Below, piece after piece: positions 34,845 through 45,100 of a stretch of DNA of 64,000 nucleotides. The notes beneath the pieces were generated by a model. The model did not search any database. It was given only the letters and a program-made list of their open reading frames with translations, and was not told the DNA's origin. Position 1 is the stretch's first letter; every line of letters starts with the position of its first letter. The position numbers were made by a program, and so were the translations under genes. Source of the stretch: Tenuifilum sp. 4138str (GTDB taxonomy: Bacteria; Bacteroidota; Bacteroidia; Bacteroidales; Tenuifilaceae); the NCBI RefSeq assembly GCF_041102575.1, contig NZ_JBGCUE010000002.1, positions 186,001 to 250,000 of the forward strand, in the 5' to 3' direction.

Positions 34845-34847
34845 ATT

Positions 34848-35402
34848 ATGCGTACCATACTCGGTATCGATCCCGGCACAAATGTATTGGGTTATGGTAT
34901 AATTCGGTGTAGCGGTCGAAATAATGCTAAACTGGTTGTGTTAGGTGTTATTGAACTGTCAAAATACCGCGATCACTACACAAAGCTAAAGGTGATATAT
35001 GAACGGGTGCAACATCTGGTTGATGAATACAAGCCTAATGAGGTAGCCATTGAGGCTCCCTTTTACGGCAAGAATGTTCAAAGCATGCTAAAGCTTGGAC
35101 GGGCACAGGGAGTAGCCATGGCTGCTGTTCTTTCGCGCTCAATACCCATATATGAGTACGCTCCGCGTAAAATCAAAATGGCCATTACGGGTGTGGGTAG
35201 TGCATCCAAAGAGCAGGTGGCGGCTATGCTTAAAAATATACTTGGCGAAAAAGCTTTTGATAGTGAATACCTTGATGCAACCGATGGTTTAGCAGCTGCG
35301 GTTTGTCACTTTTTCCAAGGTGAACAGAACGAAACCGAAAGCAGAGTCTCCAGCTGGGAGGAATTTATTAGAAAAAATCCGGGACGAGTTAAAGACAAAT
35401 AG
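34848..35402 (+). CDS. ruvC: Holliday junction resolvase RuvC
   Basis: A 184-residue RNase-H-fold endonuclease that resolves Holliday junctions with RuvAB. The four acidic catalytic residues are in place: Asp8 (GIDPGTNVLGYG), Glu69 (VAIEAPFYG), Asp143 and Asp146 (LDATDGLAAAVCH). The C-terminal tail is slightly longer than in E. coli. Translation must start without a Shine-Dalgarno, directly after a heptamer tract. A strong terminator follows. Confidence 0.96.
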   Translation: MRTILGIDPGTNVLGYGIIRCSGRNNAKLVVLGVIELSKYRDHYTKLKVIYERVQHLVDEYKPNEVAIEAPFYGKNVQSMLKLGRAQGVAMAAVLSRSIPIYEYAPRKIKMAITGVGSASKEQVAAMLKNILGEKAFDSEYLDATDGLAAAVCHFFQGEQNETESRVSSWEEFIRKNPGRVKDK

Positions 35403-35406
35403 TAAA

Positions 35407-35436
35407 AGACCCCGAAAAAATCGGGGTCTTTTTTTC
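35407..35436 (+). terminator. Terminator after ruvC
   Basis: AGACCCCGA (35407-35415) pairs with TCGGGGTCT (35421-35429), followed by seven T. The A-rich left flank may make it work for the convergent aminotransferase gene too. Confidence 0.9.
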
Positions 35437-35448
35437 TGTACTCAAATT

Positions 35449-36648
35449 TTATATGGTTCTACCCGGGTATTGCTTTAGTGCAACCTCCAAGCATTCCATG
35501 GCATTGCGGAGATCATCAACATTAAGCACGTAAGCTATACGCACCTCGTTCTTCCCAAGACCTGGGGTTGAGTAAAATCCGGTTGCAGGAGCAAGCATTA
35601 CCGTTTGGTTTTTATGCTCAAAATGTTCAAGCAGCCACTGTGCAAACTTATCGCTATCGTCAATTGGTAAGCGAACAACTGTGTAGAAAGCACCTTTAGG
35701 CTTTGGACAGTATACGCCATCCATCTTGTTTAGCGCCTCTACCATAAAGTTGCGTCGCTTGATGTACTCATCGTAAACCTCCTTGAAATACTCGGTTGGA
35801 GTATTAAGTGCTGCTTCGGCAGCAATTTGACCGAACGATGGGGGCGAAAGACGTGCCTGAGCAAACTTCATGGCAGCAGCAATAACCTCTTTGTTGCGGG
35901 TAATAAGTGCACCTATTCGAACTCCGCACATGCTGTAGCGCTTTGAAACCGAATCCATTAGGACAACATTGTTCTCAAGCCCCTTAAGCATCATGGCAGA
36001 GTAATGAGTAATGCCATCATAGCAGAATTCACGGTAAACCTCATCGGAGAAAAGGTAAAGGTCGTGTTTCTTTACAATGGTTGCAAGCTGCTCCAGCTCT
36101 TCCCTTGAGTAGAGGTAACCCGTTGGATTATTGGGGTTGCAAATTACAATACCTTTAGTCCTAGGGGTAATAAGCTTCTCAAACTCCTCAACGGGGGGTA
36201 GCGCAAAATCGTTCTCTATCCTGGAAACAATTGGTTTAACAACTACGCCTGCCTGAACGGCAAATCCGTTGTAGTTGGCATAGAAAGGTTCAGGTATAAT
36301 AACCTCATCGCCCGGATTCAAACAGGTCATGAAGGCAATGGTAATGGCCTCCGACCCCCCGGTGGTAATAATCATATCGTTGTGGGTGATATCGATGCCT
36401 AAACCTTGATAATACTTGGCAAGCCCTCTCCTATAGCTTTCAATACCTGCCGAATGGCTATACTCAATAACCTTCAAATCGGTACTCTTAACAGCATCGA
36501 GTGCTACCTGTGGGGTGGGTATGTCGGGTTGGCCGATGTTTAGATGGTAAACTTTTCGCCCCTTACGTTTTGCTTCCTCTGCATAGGGTACCAGCTTACG
36601 AATGGGCGAAGCTGGCATGGCTAATCCTTTTTCCGAAATCTTTGGCAT
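35449..36648 (-). CDS. Class I/II pyridoxal-phosphate aminotransferase, aspartate-type
   Basis: A 399-residue fold-type I aminotransferase. VYHLNIGQPDIPTP is the usual N-terminal substrate loop. TTGGSEAITIAF and CNPNNPTGYLYSREEL are cofactor-binding segments. DSVSKRYSMCGVRIG holds the PLP lysine, and NEVRIAYVL contains the carboxylate-binding Arg. Aspartate or another amino acid could be the donor. It is convergent with ruvC, and the DUF1573 gene upstream ends 6 bases before its start, so the two are co-transcribed. Confidence 0.92.
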   Translation of the reverse strand: MPKISEKGLAMPASPIRKLVPYAEEAKRKGRKVYHLNIGQPDIPTPQVALDAVKSTDLKVIEYSHSAGIESYRRGLAKYYQGLGIDITHNDMIITTGGSEAITIAFMTCLNPGDEVIIPEPFYANYNGFAVQAGVVVKPIVSRIENDFALPPVEEFEKLITPRTKGIVICNPNNPTGYLYSREELEQLATIVKKHDLYLFSDEVYREFCYDGITHYSAMMLKGLENNVVLMDSVSKRYSMCGVRIGALITRNKEVIAAAMKFAQARLSPPSFGQIAAEAALNTPTEYFKEVYDEYIKRRNFMVEALNKMDGVYCPKPKGAFYTVVRLPIDDSDKFAQWLLEHFEHKNQTVMLAPATGFYSTPGLGKNEVRIAYVLNVDDLRNAMECLEVALKQYPGRTI

Positions 36649-36654
36649 GGTTAA

Positions 36655-37083
36655 CTATTTTTGGTTTTCCTTTTGATAATTATCGCTATGACTTGGTTTA
36701 ATTTCACCCTTTATGATTAGTAGGATTGGCTCAGGACTTGAATTGGTAAACACCCTGATGCTTTTCCTAAAAGTTCCCGTAATTGAAGTATTGTACTTTA
36801 CGGTGATTGAACCCTTTTCATTTGGTTTTATGGGCTCCCGGGGCCACTCAGTTGCAGTGCACCCACATGACGCTGCCACATTAGTAAGTATTAATGGCTT
36901 TGAGCCGTTGTTTGTAAACTCAAATACGCGTTCGCCGTTGGAATTCTGTGAAATTGATCCGTAGTCAATTTCAGTAGTGGTAAAGCGGATTGAAGGGTTT
37001 GCAGCAGCACTGTCTAAAACATTTTGGGCCCAGCCCCATAATGAGGTTGAGCCCAAAAGTATTGCAAAAAATATTTTTTTCAT
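36655..37083 (-). CDS. DUF1573 periplasmic protein
   Basis: A 142-residue protein with a signal peptide (cleaved near WAQ, residue 20) and one DUF1573 immunoglobulin-like domain. TEIDYGSISQNSNGERVFEF begins the domain. The hallmark ASCGCT is near 69-74, and GSITVKYNTS...FRKSIRVFTN follows. It is abundant in Bacteroidota with unproven function. A Lys/Glu/Gln tail ends the protein. It is upstream of, and close to, the aminotransferase gene. Confidence 0.9.
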   Translation of the reverse strand: MKKIFFAILLGSTSLWGWAQNVLDSAAANPSIRFTTTEIDYGSISQNSNGERVFEFTNNGSKPLILTNVAASCGCTATEWPREPIKPNEKGSITVKYNTSITGTFRKSIRVFTNSSPEPILLIIKGEIKPSHSDNYQKENQK

Positions 37084-37113
37084 TGCAAAAGCAATGTTTT
37101 TAAAAGGCGTAAC

Positions 37114-37443
37114 TTACTTTACGCTATCTGTTTGTTCAGTTGGCATTGGGAAGTTTGGTAGAGCGCTGGGTTGAGTTTCCTTTACCTTGGACTCAATAGC
37201 CGATTTTTGTTCAACCTCAGGCTTTGGCATGGTGATGGTTGCCAGAAAGCTGAGTACTACTAGTGCAATGGCCAATGTCCATGTAGCTTTTTCAAGAAAA
37301 TCGGCAGTGCGGCGTACACCCATTATCTGGTTCGATCCGGCAAAGTTTGATGCCAACCCTCCCCCTTTGGGGTTCTGGGCTAAAACGATAAGTATCAGTA
37401 AAATTGATACTATCACTACAAATGTCATTATAAATGTAAACAT
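37114..37443 (-). CDS. secG: Preprotein translocase subunit SecG
   Basis: A 109-residue SecG, the small accessory subunit of SecYEG. Two membrane helices are at about 3-23 and 50-70. The conserved cytoplasmic loop LVLAQNPKGGGLASNFAGSN and RRTADFLEKATW lie between and after. A ~35-residue charged tail is longer than in E. coli but usual in this phylum. It is in the minus-strand series with the TPR, LptE and sigma-54 activator genes. Confidence 0.94.
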   Translation of the reverse strand: MFTFIMTFVVIVSILLILIVLAQNPKGGGLASNFAGSNQIMGVRRTADFLEKATWTLAIALVVLSFLATITMPKPEVEQKSAIESKVKETQPSALPNFPMPTEQTDSVK

Positions 37444-37467
37444 CGCTTATGGTAATTTATAGTTTAA

Positions 37468-38268
37468 CTATCCTTGTTGTTGCTTTTTAAGCTTTTGAAT
37501 TTGATCGGCAAAGTAACTACTTTTTTCTGGATATTTCAAACGTAATTTCTCATAAACCGAAATAGCTTTATCAATATACCCCTGGAGGGCATAAATCTCA
37601 GCAAGTGTTTCCGTTGCAAGTTCGTCGGGCTCAATAACGGAATTTACGGAGATATCTACAACCTCACCGGTGTCGGAACCCCTTTGCGGAGTAGCAGGAC
37701 GCGGAATTGTAGGTTGCTCAGCAATAAACTTCTCAATTAAATCAACCGGCTCAATACCTGACTCATTGCCATTTTCAATAAGTTCAAGAATGTCAGTATC
37801 ATCGGTTTGCAAGGGCTTGCTTTCAGTAATAATGGTTTTTGTTGGCTGTTCCCCGCTCTCAAGTAACTCAAGGGTGCTATTGGTGTCGTCTGTTTTCTTA
37901 CGCGGCCGTCCACGCTTTTTGGGCGTTTTGGGCAAAGTTTCGGGAGCGGGTTTAACCTCATCCTTTACCTCTGAAATAGGATTAACGTTAACTGCTTCAA
38001 CCCTATCATCGGCTTGAATGTTTGTGCTGGTGTTTTGCAGATTCGAGATTAGCATTGCAAAATATCGGCGGTCAGGGATAAAAAGGGCATGCTTGGGCAG
38101 CTCGATTTTGAAATGTTCAGCATTGGAAATGAACATTTGCTGGAGTAATGCTGAACGCGCAGCGTTAAAGTAAGGGTACCTGTTTACCAGCTCAACCAGC
38201 TCGTTTGTGTTGATTTGTTCTCGTTTACTACCCTTTTCCAGTAGGCTGAATAAACTTTGCTTGTCCAT
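37468..38268 (-). CDS. TPR-containing protein with disordered AT-hook-like middle
   Basis: A 266-residue protein. The N-terminal ~75 residues are helical (ELVELVNRYPYFNAARSALLQQ). A disordered acidic middle contains the AT-hook-like PKKRGRPRKKT (about 113-123). The C-terminus is TPR-like, LATETLAEIYALQGYIDKAIS. The family commonly lies between lptE and secG in Bacteroidota; its function is not known to me. It begins 3 bases after lptE ends, so coupled expression is likely. Confidence 0.8.
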   Translation of the reverse strand: MDKQSLFSLLEKGSKREQINTNELVELVNRYPYFNAARSALLQQMFISNAEHFKIELPKHALFIPDRRYFAMLISNLQNTSTNIQADDRVEAVNVNPISEVKDEVKPAPETLPKTPKKRGRPRKKTDDTNSTLELLESGEQPTKTIITESKPLQTDDTDILELIENGNESGIEPVDLIEKFIAEQPTIPRPATPQRGSDTGEVVDISVNSVIEPDELATETLAEIYALQGYIDKAISVYEKLRLKYPEKSSYFADQIQKLKKQQQG

Positions 38269-38271
38269 GGC

Positions 38272-38787
38272 TTACCAGTTTGATGCCGCTGCATTAAAAA
38301 TATCGTCGATTAGCTTTTCAACTATCTCCTGAACCAGCGCCTGCTCCACCTGGGAGAAATTCTGGCTGCTACTAAATACAGCGTATTGCGAAAATGTTTT
38401 GTCAAAACTTTGTTTTGGGTCAATGGCGTTTACAAATTTCACCTTAACAGCAATGGTTAGCCGGTTTTGAGCAGCAATCTCATTGCCCTGAATAGCCGTT
38501 GGCGAAACATCGTAGGTTACAATCTGGCCGGAAAAGGCAAAATCGCCAAAATCGGCAACCGGTGTTAAACGGGTTTGGGTTAAAAATCTATTTTTTAACT
38601 CCTCGGTAATATAGTTGGCCAAGGTTGGGTTTACAATGCTTGCAAGGTTCTGGAAGAGCTGAACGCTATATGTTTTGGCCTCAGGGGGTATTGATGCCCC
38701 AGTAAAGCTATAGCTCACCTTGCAGCTATTCTGCGAGATCAATGTGAATACTAAAATTAGCGGTATAATGAACTTTTTCTTGGACAT
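38272..38787 (-). CDS. lptE: LptE-family LPS assembly lipoprotein
   Basis: A 171-residue outer-membrane lipoprotein. The lipobox-like QNSC gives the lipid Cys near 22, followed at once by KVSYSFTGASIPPEAKTYSV, the typical LptE start. Strands and two amphipathic helices (TEELKNRFLTQTRL, VEQALVQEIVEKLIDDIFN) complete the fold. LptE plugs LptD in lipopolysaccharide export. ATG 38787 was chosen over an in-frame TTG that overlaps the upstream gene's stop. Confidence 0.85.
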   Translation of the reverse strand: MSKKKFIIPLILVFTLISQNSCKVSYSFTGASIPPEAKTYSVQLFQNLASIVNPTLANYITEELKNRFLTQTRLTPVADFGDFAFSGQIVTYDVSPTAIQGNEIAAQNRLTIAVKVKFVNAIDPKQSFDKTFSQYAVFSSSQNFSQVEQALVQEIVEKLIDDIFNAAASNW

Positions 38788-38789
38788 AA

Positions 38790-40034
38790 TCAAAGGTTAA
38801 TATTGTACTCCTTAATTTTTCGGTAAAGCGTGCGTTCTGAAATTCCCAACTCCATGGCAGCCCATTTTCGTCGACCATTATGCTTTTCAAGTGCCTTAAC
38901 TATCAACTCCTTCTCCTTTTCCTCCAACGAGAGGGTTTCCTCCTGAATTTCCTCAGTATCCTGAATATCATTTAAATCCTTAACAAACGACTTTGTTTCC
39001 GTACCACGAGCAGGTGCCGATGAGATAATTGGATCGACATGCGTAACGCCTAAATCCTGAAATACAGGCGATGAACGAACGTGCTCAGGCGAAACCACGC
39101 CGTTGCGCATGAGATCGAACACAAGCTTCTTCAGCTCATTCATGTCGCTGCGCATGTCGTAAAGTATCTTGTAGAGTATTTCCCGCTCTGTGGCAAAGGT
39201 TTGCTCATCAACAACACCCTTTTTGTGGTAAAGGGTTGGCAGGCGCGAAGCGTTATAATCAGGAAGATAACGTAAAAGCGTTTCAGAATCGATTACCCTT
39301 TTCTGCTCAATTATCGAAATTTGCTCTGTTACATTCTTGAGCTGGCGGACATTTCCTGGCCAGTAGTATGAAATTAGAACCTTACGAGCCTCATCGTCGA
39401 GTGCAATTGCTGGCATCCGATACTTTTCAGCAAAATCGGTTGCAAACTTGCGGAAAAGCAAAGGAATATCCTCTTGCCTCTCGCGTAATGGCGGAATAAA
39501 AATGGGCACCGTATTCAAGCGGTAATATAAGTCCTCGCGGAACTTGTTTTCAGCTATTGCATCAACAAGATTTACGTTAGTTGCGGCAACTACACGCACG
39601 TTGGTCTTTTGAACCTTTGAAGAGCCTACACGAATGAACTCGCCTGTTTCCAAAACCCTAAGAAGTCGAACCTGCGTGGATAAGGGCAATTCACCAACTT
39701 CATCGAGAAAAATGGTGCCGCCATCGGCAACCTCAAAGTAGCCCTTACGGCTATCGGTTGCACCAGTAAAAGCGCCCTTTTCGTGTCCAAATAGCTCCGA
39801 ATCGATTGTACCCTCGGGAATGGCACCGCAGTTAACCGCAATATATGCTCCGTGCTTGCGAGCGCTGTAGCCATGAATGATTTGCGGAAAAACCTCCTTT
39901 CCGGTACCGCTCTCGCCGGTAATAAGTACCGATAGGTCAGTAGGGGCAACCTGCCGGGCTATATCAATTGCCCTATTCAAAGCCGGCGAGTTACCAATTA
40001 TTCCAAACCGTTGCTTAATACTTTGGACTTCCAT
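38790..40034 (-). CDS. Sigma-54-dependent transcriptional activator
   Basis: A 414-residue enhancer-binding protein without an N-terminal receiver domain. The AAA+ domain starts near residue 8: Walker A GESGTGKE at 40-47, the sigma-54 contact loop GAFTGA at 87-92, Walker B FLDEVGE at 109-115, and the R-finger region LREDLYYRL. The C-terminal Fis-type helix-turn-helix is RRKWAAMELGISERTLYRKIKEY. Lack of a sensory domain implies control by expression or a partner. It heads the lptE-TPR-secG series. Confidence 0.93.
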   Translation of the reverse strand: MEVQSIKQRFGIIGNSPALNRAIDIARQVAPTDLSVLITGESGTGKEVFPQIIHGYSARKHGAYIAVNCGAIPEGTIDSELFGHEKGAFTGATDSRKGYFEVADGGTIFLDEVGELPLSTQVRLLRVLETGEFIRVGSSKVQKTNVRVVAATNVNLVDAIAENKFREDLYYRLNTVPIFIPPLRERQEDIPLLFRKFATDFAEKYRMPAIALDDEARKVLISYYWPGNVRQLKNVTEQISIIEQKRVIDSETLLRYLPDYNASRLPTLYHKKGVVDEQTFATEREILYKILYDMRSDMNELKKLVFDLMRNGVVSPEHVRSSPVFQDLGVTHVDPIISSAPARGTETKSFVKDLNDIQDTEEIQEETLSLEEKEKELIVKALEKHNGRRKWAAMELGISERTLYRKIKEYNINL

Positions 40035-40138
40035 TTTTACTTGTTAACTGACAAAATTACATATTTTTCATGAGCTCTGCCACACAATGGCGAGATTTTA
40101 TGTGAAAGTTTGTTGGGTTTCACTAAATATGGCATAAA

Positions 40139-41047
40139 CTAAAGCGGATAGCCCCAATGCCTTAACCTTTTACTGTCAACCCATTGGGATAATGATTGGT
40201 TCGACTCCCTGAACCGCGATTCAATCCATTTATGAACCTCTCTATCAAACTTAAACCTAGGAAAACTAAAGTGCCTATCAATGGCAAGGGTTATTAGTCT
40301 TGAATACCTGTATAAACAGGGAATATTAAGAAAATACTGCTTATAAGGAGTATTGCCAAGTGTAAACCGGTTAAGGAAACGTTGCTTTTGCAATGCCAGC
40401 CACGAGTAACGCATGTTTACTCTTTTGTATGAGAGATTTTCCGGGAACTCAAGCTGCAACCTGCTGCAAAAATGAGCAGTGAACCGCTCGGGGTTTTCAG
40501 CAAAATCCTCGTAGAGAAAAACATGAACCTTATCCTTCCCAAAAAGTGCGATGTAATGCTCTATCAGCTTACTATAATCAAAGAGTTTTGGGTTAAAAAG
40601 ATGGTAGGCCATAAATGGCTTGTTGAACATCGGTTTAATCCCCAAAAAACGTGAAGGAGAGTATGTACCCCCGGCCATTATGTAATGGCTATAGGCTGAC
40701 TCAAGCGCTGTATGTTGGTTTCGTATAAAAACAATCACCTGCGAATCGGGCAAAACCTTGTGGAGCCTTTCCGACATTAGCTTGGCAAACTCTCCATTTC
40801 CAAAACCGATATCCAACCCCCCAACAAGAATCTCATCGCAAATCACAACCCTTTTGCTGCCAGAGTCAGGAGCTAACCACCCTTTGAATTGGTCAGGCGA
40901 AAAGGAGAAAACATCAGTAAAAACAAACCTGTTAAAAACATCAGTTCTTTTTAAAAAATAAATATCTGTTAATTTGGAGTAAAACTCCTCCTGGAACCAT
41001 TTGGTTGCAGTTTTTGGGTAACCAATATGTAAAATTGAGGCGGTCAT
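40139..41047 (-). CDS. Sulfotransferase-like protein, copy 2
   Basis: A 302-residue protein of the PAPS-dependent sulfotransferase fold. The 5'-phosphosulfate loop is HIGYPKTATKWFQEEFY (residues 7-23). The 3'-phosphate motif is VIVFIRNQHTALESAYSHYI near 104-123, with the expected Arg and Ser. VHVFLYEDFAENPERF is also typical. Its start overlaps the upstream paralogue's end by 4 bases. The two probably arose by tandem duplication and have diverged. The acceptor, likely a glycan, is inferred. Confidence 0.8.
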   Translation of the reverse strand: MTASILHIGYPKTATKWFQEEFYSKLTDIYFLKRTDVFNRFVFTDVFSFSPDQFKGWLAPDSGSKRVVICDEILVGGLDIGFGNGEFAKLMSERLHKVLPDSQVIVFIRNQHTALESAYSHYIMAGGTYSPSRFLGIKPMFNKPFMAYHLFNPKLFDYSKLIEHYIALFGKDKVHVFLYEDFAENPERFTAHFCSRLQLEFPENLSYKRVNMRYSWLALQKQRFLNRFTLGNTPYKQYFLNIPCLYRYSRLITLAIDRHFSFPRFKFDREVHKWIESRFRESNQSLSQWVDSKRLRHWGYPL

Positions 41048-41937
41048 AGGTAATAGCCAAAGTTTTCCAGCACCTGTTTATCGAAATAGCTTGTAAGCTC
41101 ACGATTATGCTGGCTGTAAAAATTTTTGATATACTCCAAATCTTTTTTGCTCAGAAAATCATCCTCGTTCAGGTATCGTCCGAAAACGGGCATTGGGTTA
41201 AGGTACTTAATAACCCCACGGCCAACGGTTGTCATACCTGGTATGTGACATATAAATCGTTTACGACCCACCGGTTTCTTGTAAAAATGATTGACCATCT
41301 TAATTAGGGGCATACAAAAACGCCTTAAACCCCTGTTGGTGGGTGTGTAGCTAATGCTATCCCAATCAACCACAAAACCAAATTCCTGGCAAAATTTTTC
41401 CATGAATTTCCTGTTGTTCATCTTAAAATCCTCATACAGGAAAACCTTTACCTGATTGCTGCCAAATAGCTTAATATAATGCTCAATAAGCTTACTATAA
41501 ATCAGATGTTCAAAGCTGAAAACCTCGCCTGAATACAACCAACGCTTAAAGCTATATGTCCCGCCGTTTTTAATATACTGCTGGTATGCCGATGGAATAA
41601 GCGATTGCTGACGGCGTATAAATATTATAATAGTAGCATCAGGAAATGTTTCTTTTAATTTATGGGAAATTCCATATGAAAAATACCCATAATTAAAACC
41701 AGAGTTTATTGCAGTTGAAAAAAACTCAGAGCTTACTAAAAGGTTAGCACCTTTATTCTTAAAAAACTCATCTCGAACTCTTTCGGAATTGTAAGCAAAG
41801 CAACTGGAATTATAGATTAATCGATTGGCTTCGCGCCATGATACATAATGGTAATTGAGAATTTTTGGAAAAAAAATGTCCTGCAACCAGGTGGTGGCTG
41901 TTTTCGGATAACCTATATGAATTAATATGCTTGTCAC
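41044..41937 (-). CDS. Sulfotransferase-like protein, copy 1
   Basis: A 297-residue paralogue of the next gene. Motifs: HIGYPKTATTWLQDIFFP (residues 7-24), IIIFIRRQQSLIPSAYQQYI and VKVFLYEDFKMNNRKF. Both copies share GGTYS and a C-terminal ...LENFGYYL/LRHWGYPL ending. There is no signal peptide, so it acts in the cytoplasm. It is transcribed divergently from the giant secreted protein gene across a 184-base AT-rich gap. Confidence 0.8.
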   Translation of the reverse strand: MTSILIHIGYPKTATTWLQDIFFPKILNYHYVSWREANRLIYNSSCFAYNSERVRDEFFKNKGANLLVSSEFFSTAINSGFNYGYFSYGISHKLKETFPDATIIIFIRRQQSLIPSAYQQYIKNGGTYSFKRWLYSGEVFSFEHLIYSKLIEHYIKLFGSNQVKVFLYEDFKMNNRKFMEKFCQEFGFVVDWDSISYTPTNRGLRRFCMPLIKMVNHFYKKPVGRKRFICHIPGMTTVGRGVIKYLNPMPVFGRYLNEDDFLSKKDLEYIKNFYSQHNRELTSYFDKQVLENFGYYL

Positions 41938-42121
41938 CTTAAAATGTTTTTTTATGTAAATATAGTCTTACTGCTATTACAATATATGTTTCTTTACGTA
42001 TAAATATTGATTTAATTCCTATTTTTGAAATAGTTTTGTAACCTAATTCTGTTTTTTTATTATCAATCATTTATTTATACTTATTGGCTTAATTTTTGCT
42101 TAAGAAATAAAAAAATAAAAT

Positions 42122-45100
42122 ATGAAAGCGAAAAAGTTGCTTTTAACGCTTATAGTTGGCCTAGCAGCAGCTATGGGCTATACCCAAAATGGGTGGGTTT
42201 GGTTAAAGCAGTTCACCCAGTCGCCCAATCCAAATCTGGCAAATGAGCTGGATATATATCAAGTCCGATATGCACAATCCGGTAACATTTATGTTTTAGG
42301 CTCCTTTAAATCGCATTTTATTCTAAATGGTGTTACCTATAATGGTTACTCACCAACCAAACTGGACATTTTTATTGCCAAGTTTGACTCCGACGGAAAT
42401 GTAGCATGGGTAAAAACAGTAGGAGGAAGTGAGGGTGACCAGCCCGATGACCTTGCTATTGACGCCTCTGAGAACCTGTACGTTTCTGGTTTCTTTCAGG
42501 GTACCTGCGATTTCGGAACTGGAAATACTCTTACTTCCGATGGGGGTAACGATGGCTTTTTAGCAAAATACAACTCAAATGGAGTTTTGCAGTGGGTACG
42601 TAAAGCTGCATATGGTTCATCGGGAAACGAGCGAGTATCTGCAATCACCGTTGGTAAGGATGGTAATCTTTACGTTGCCGGTATGTCGCAAAGCACTTCA
42701 TTTACGGTAGGCGATGGAACTAATGGACAAAACTACACCAACGCCGATAGCAACCGCGACCTTTTTACTGCAAGCTTTACCCCTGCAGGTGTTTACCGCT
42801 GGTCAAAGCAAATTCCTGGCAACAACAATTCATCGCTATTTAGAGCAATCGCAGTGGATGAAACCAATTCGCTCTATGTAGGTGGTGCACTTGCAGGCAC
42901 ACTCACCTTAGATGGTACCCCTTACACATCGGCTGGTAGTGGTGACATAATCCTTGTGAAAGCAAGTCCAACCGATGGCACTACTATCTGGGTTCGCAAG
43001 GGTGGTAGTACTTCCGATGATCAACTAAACAGCATTGCTGTTTACGATAACTTTACATACATTATTGGTTATATTCAGGGGACAGGGACAATTGACAGTA
43101 CTGCAACACAGCAATCATCGCAGTTCACTACTGCTGGCAGCAACGATATTTTTGTAGCCAAGTATAACCTCGACGGACGATTAATCTGGAAAAGAACCAT
43201 AGGTTCAACTGGAGGCGATGTGGGATATGGCCTGAACGTTTTCAATAACATTTTGGTAGCCACTGGTTATTTTTCAAATTCCATAAACTTTAACCTTAAC
43301 ACTATTACATCGGGCGGTAATAACGATGCTGCATTCTTTGTCTTCGACGTAGAATCAAATGCCGTTCTGGCTAGGTCAGTATCGGGAACCCAAGACGATC
43401 GTGGACAGGGTATCGCACTTGATACGCTTTACAACGTTTACTTTGGGGGATATTTTACATCACCTACACTAACAGTTGGTACTAACACTCTGACCAATTC
43501 AGGGTCAGGCTATAAAGACCTTTTCCTTACTAAAAATCATAACGATTTTACTGCAGCTTTCACTTACAAGAAGAATGTTAGCTGTAATGGAGGCTCCGAT
43601 GGAGCCCTTACCGTTACCCCATACTTTGGAATACCCCCATACTCCTATAGCTGGAAACTAAATGGGAACCCATACGCGGCAACTGACTCCTCAATTACAA
43701 ATTTGGCTGCCGGTACCTATGAGGTAACCGTAACCGATAACAATTCAAGTCAGTCAACCGTAAGCTACACCGTTACTCAGCCTGCTGCACTTTCACTCAG
43801 TCACACCCAAACCAACGTGAGTTGTTACGGCGAAATGGATGGAACCATTAACCTAACGGTTTCAGGCGGAACTTCGCCTTTCAGTTACTTCTGGACAACC
43901 GAAAACGGAAGTGGGCATGTGATTGATGCTGAAGATCAGAACAGCTTAGGTGCCGGCGATTACCAGGTGACGGTTACCGACGTGAATGGTTGCCAGACAA
44001 ACGATAACTACACCATAACCCAGCCCACTAAAATTTCGATAGCGGGAACGGTTACAAACATTACCGGTGCTGGAAGTAATGGTGCTGTTGATATTACCGT
44101 TAGCGGAGGGTCGGGTACCTACTCCAGCTACTCCTGGAAACTTGGAGTAACCGAGGTGGCAACTACTGAAGATATTTCGGACCTCGATGTTGGTGGAACC
44201 TACAAAGTGATTGTAACCGATAACACTTCCTGCAAAGACTCCAACTCCTTTGTGGTACTCGACGAGAGGAACTTTCATGCTTGGGTTTCAGCCCAAACCA
44301 ATGTTAACTGTAAAGGAGAAAGTACAGGAGAGGTTACCGTATCGTATGCCGAAAATATTGGTACCGTTACGGTTTTATGGTCAAGTGGCGAAACTACATT
44401 CACCATTACCGGTAAACCTGCAGGCAGCTACACTGCAACTCTAACTGACGATAATGACACCCCTGGTTATACGGATGATGATAAAACAGCTGTAGTTGAT
44501 GTTGACATTACCGAACCTGCTCAAATACTCGATGGTACTATTGTTTCGTACCCAACCTCCTGTTACGGCGGTAGCGATGGGATACTCGACTTAACCCCAA
44601 GCGGAGGAACAGGCCCTTACACCTACTCATGGAACACTTCTCCGGTTCGCACAACACAGGATATAAATAACCTACAGGCAGGCACTTACGAGGTTACCAT
44701 TACCGATAGTAAGGGGTGCACAACCGTTAAATCGGGCACGGTTAATCAACCTGCCGATATCTCGTTCGATTTCCTATCAACCCAGCCTACCTGCTATAAC
44801 ACCTACACCGGCTCATTGAGTGTTAACAACCTAACTGGTGGTACGGCACCTTACAGCTACTTATGGTCAAATACTCTTACCACCCCCACAATTTCAAATA
44901 TTAAGAGCGGTAACTATTGGCTTAAGGTTACTGATAGTAAGGGATGTAACAAGACCAATTCAACATACCTTTCTCAACCCTCAGATATTAGCATAAGTCA
45001 CTCAGAGAATAAGCCTACCTGCCCTGAATCGAAAAACGGTAGTATTGGACTAACAGTATCAGGTGGTACACCAGGATACACCTATTTCTGGAGTGGTCCC

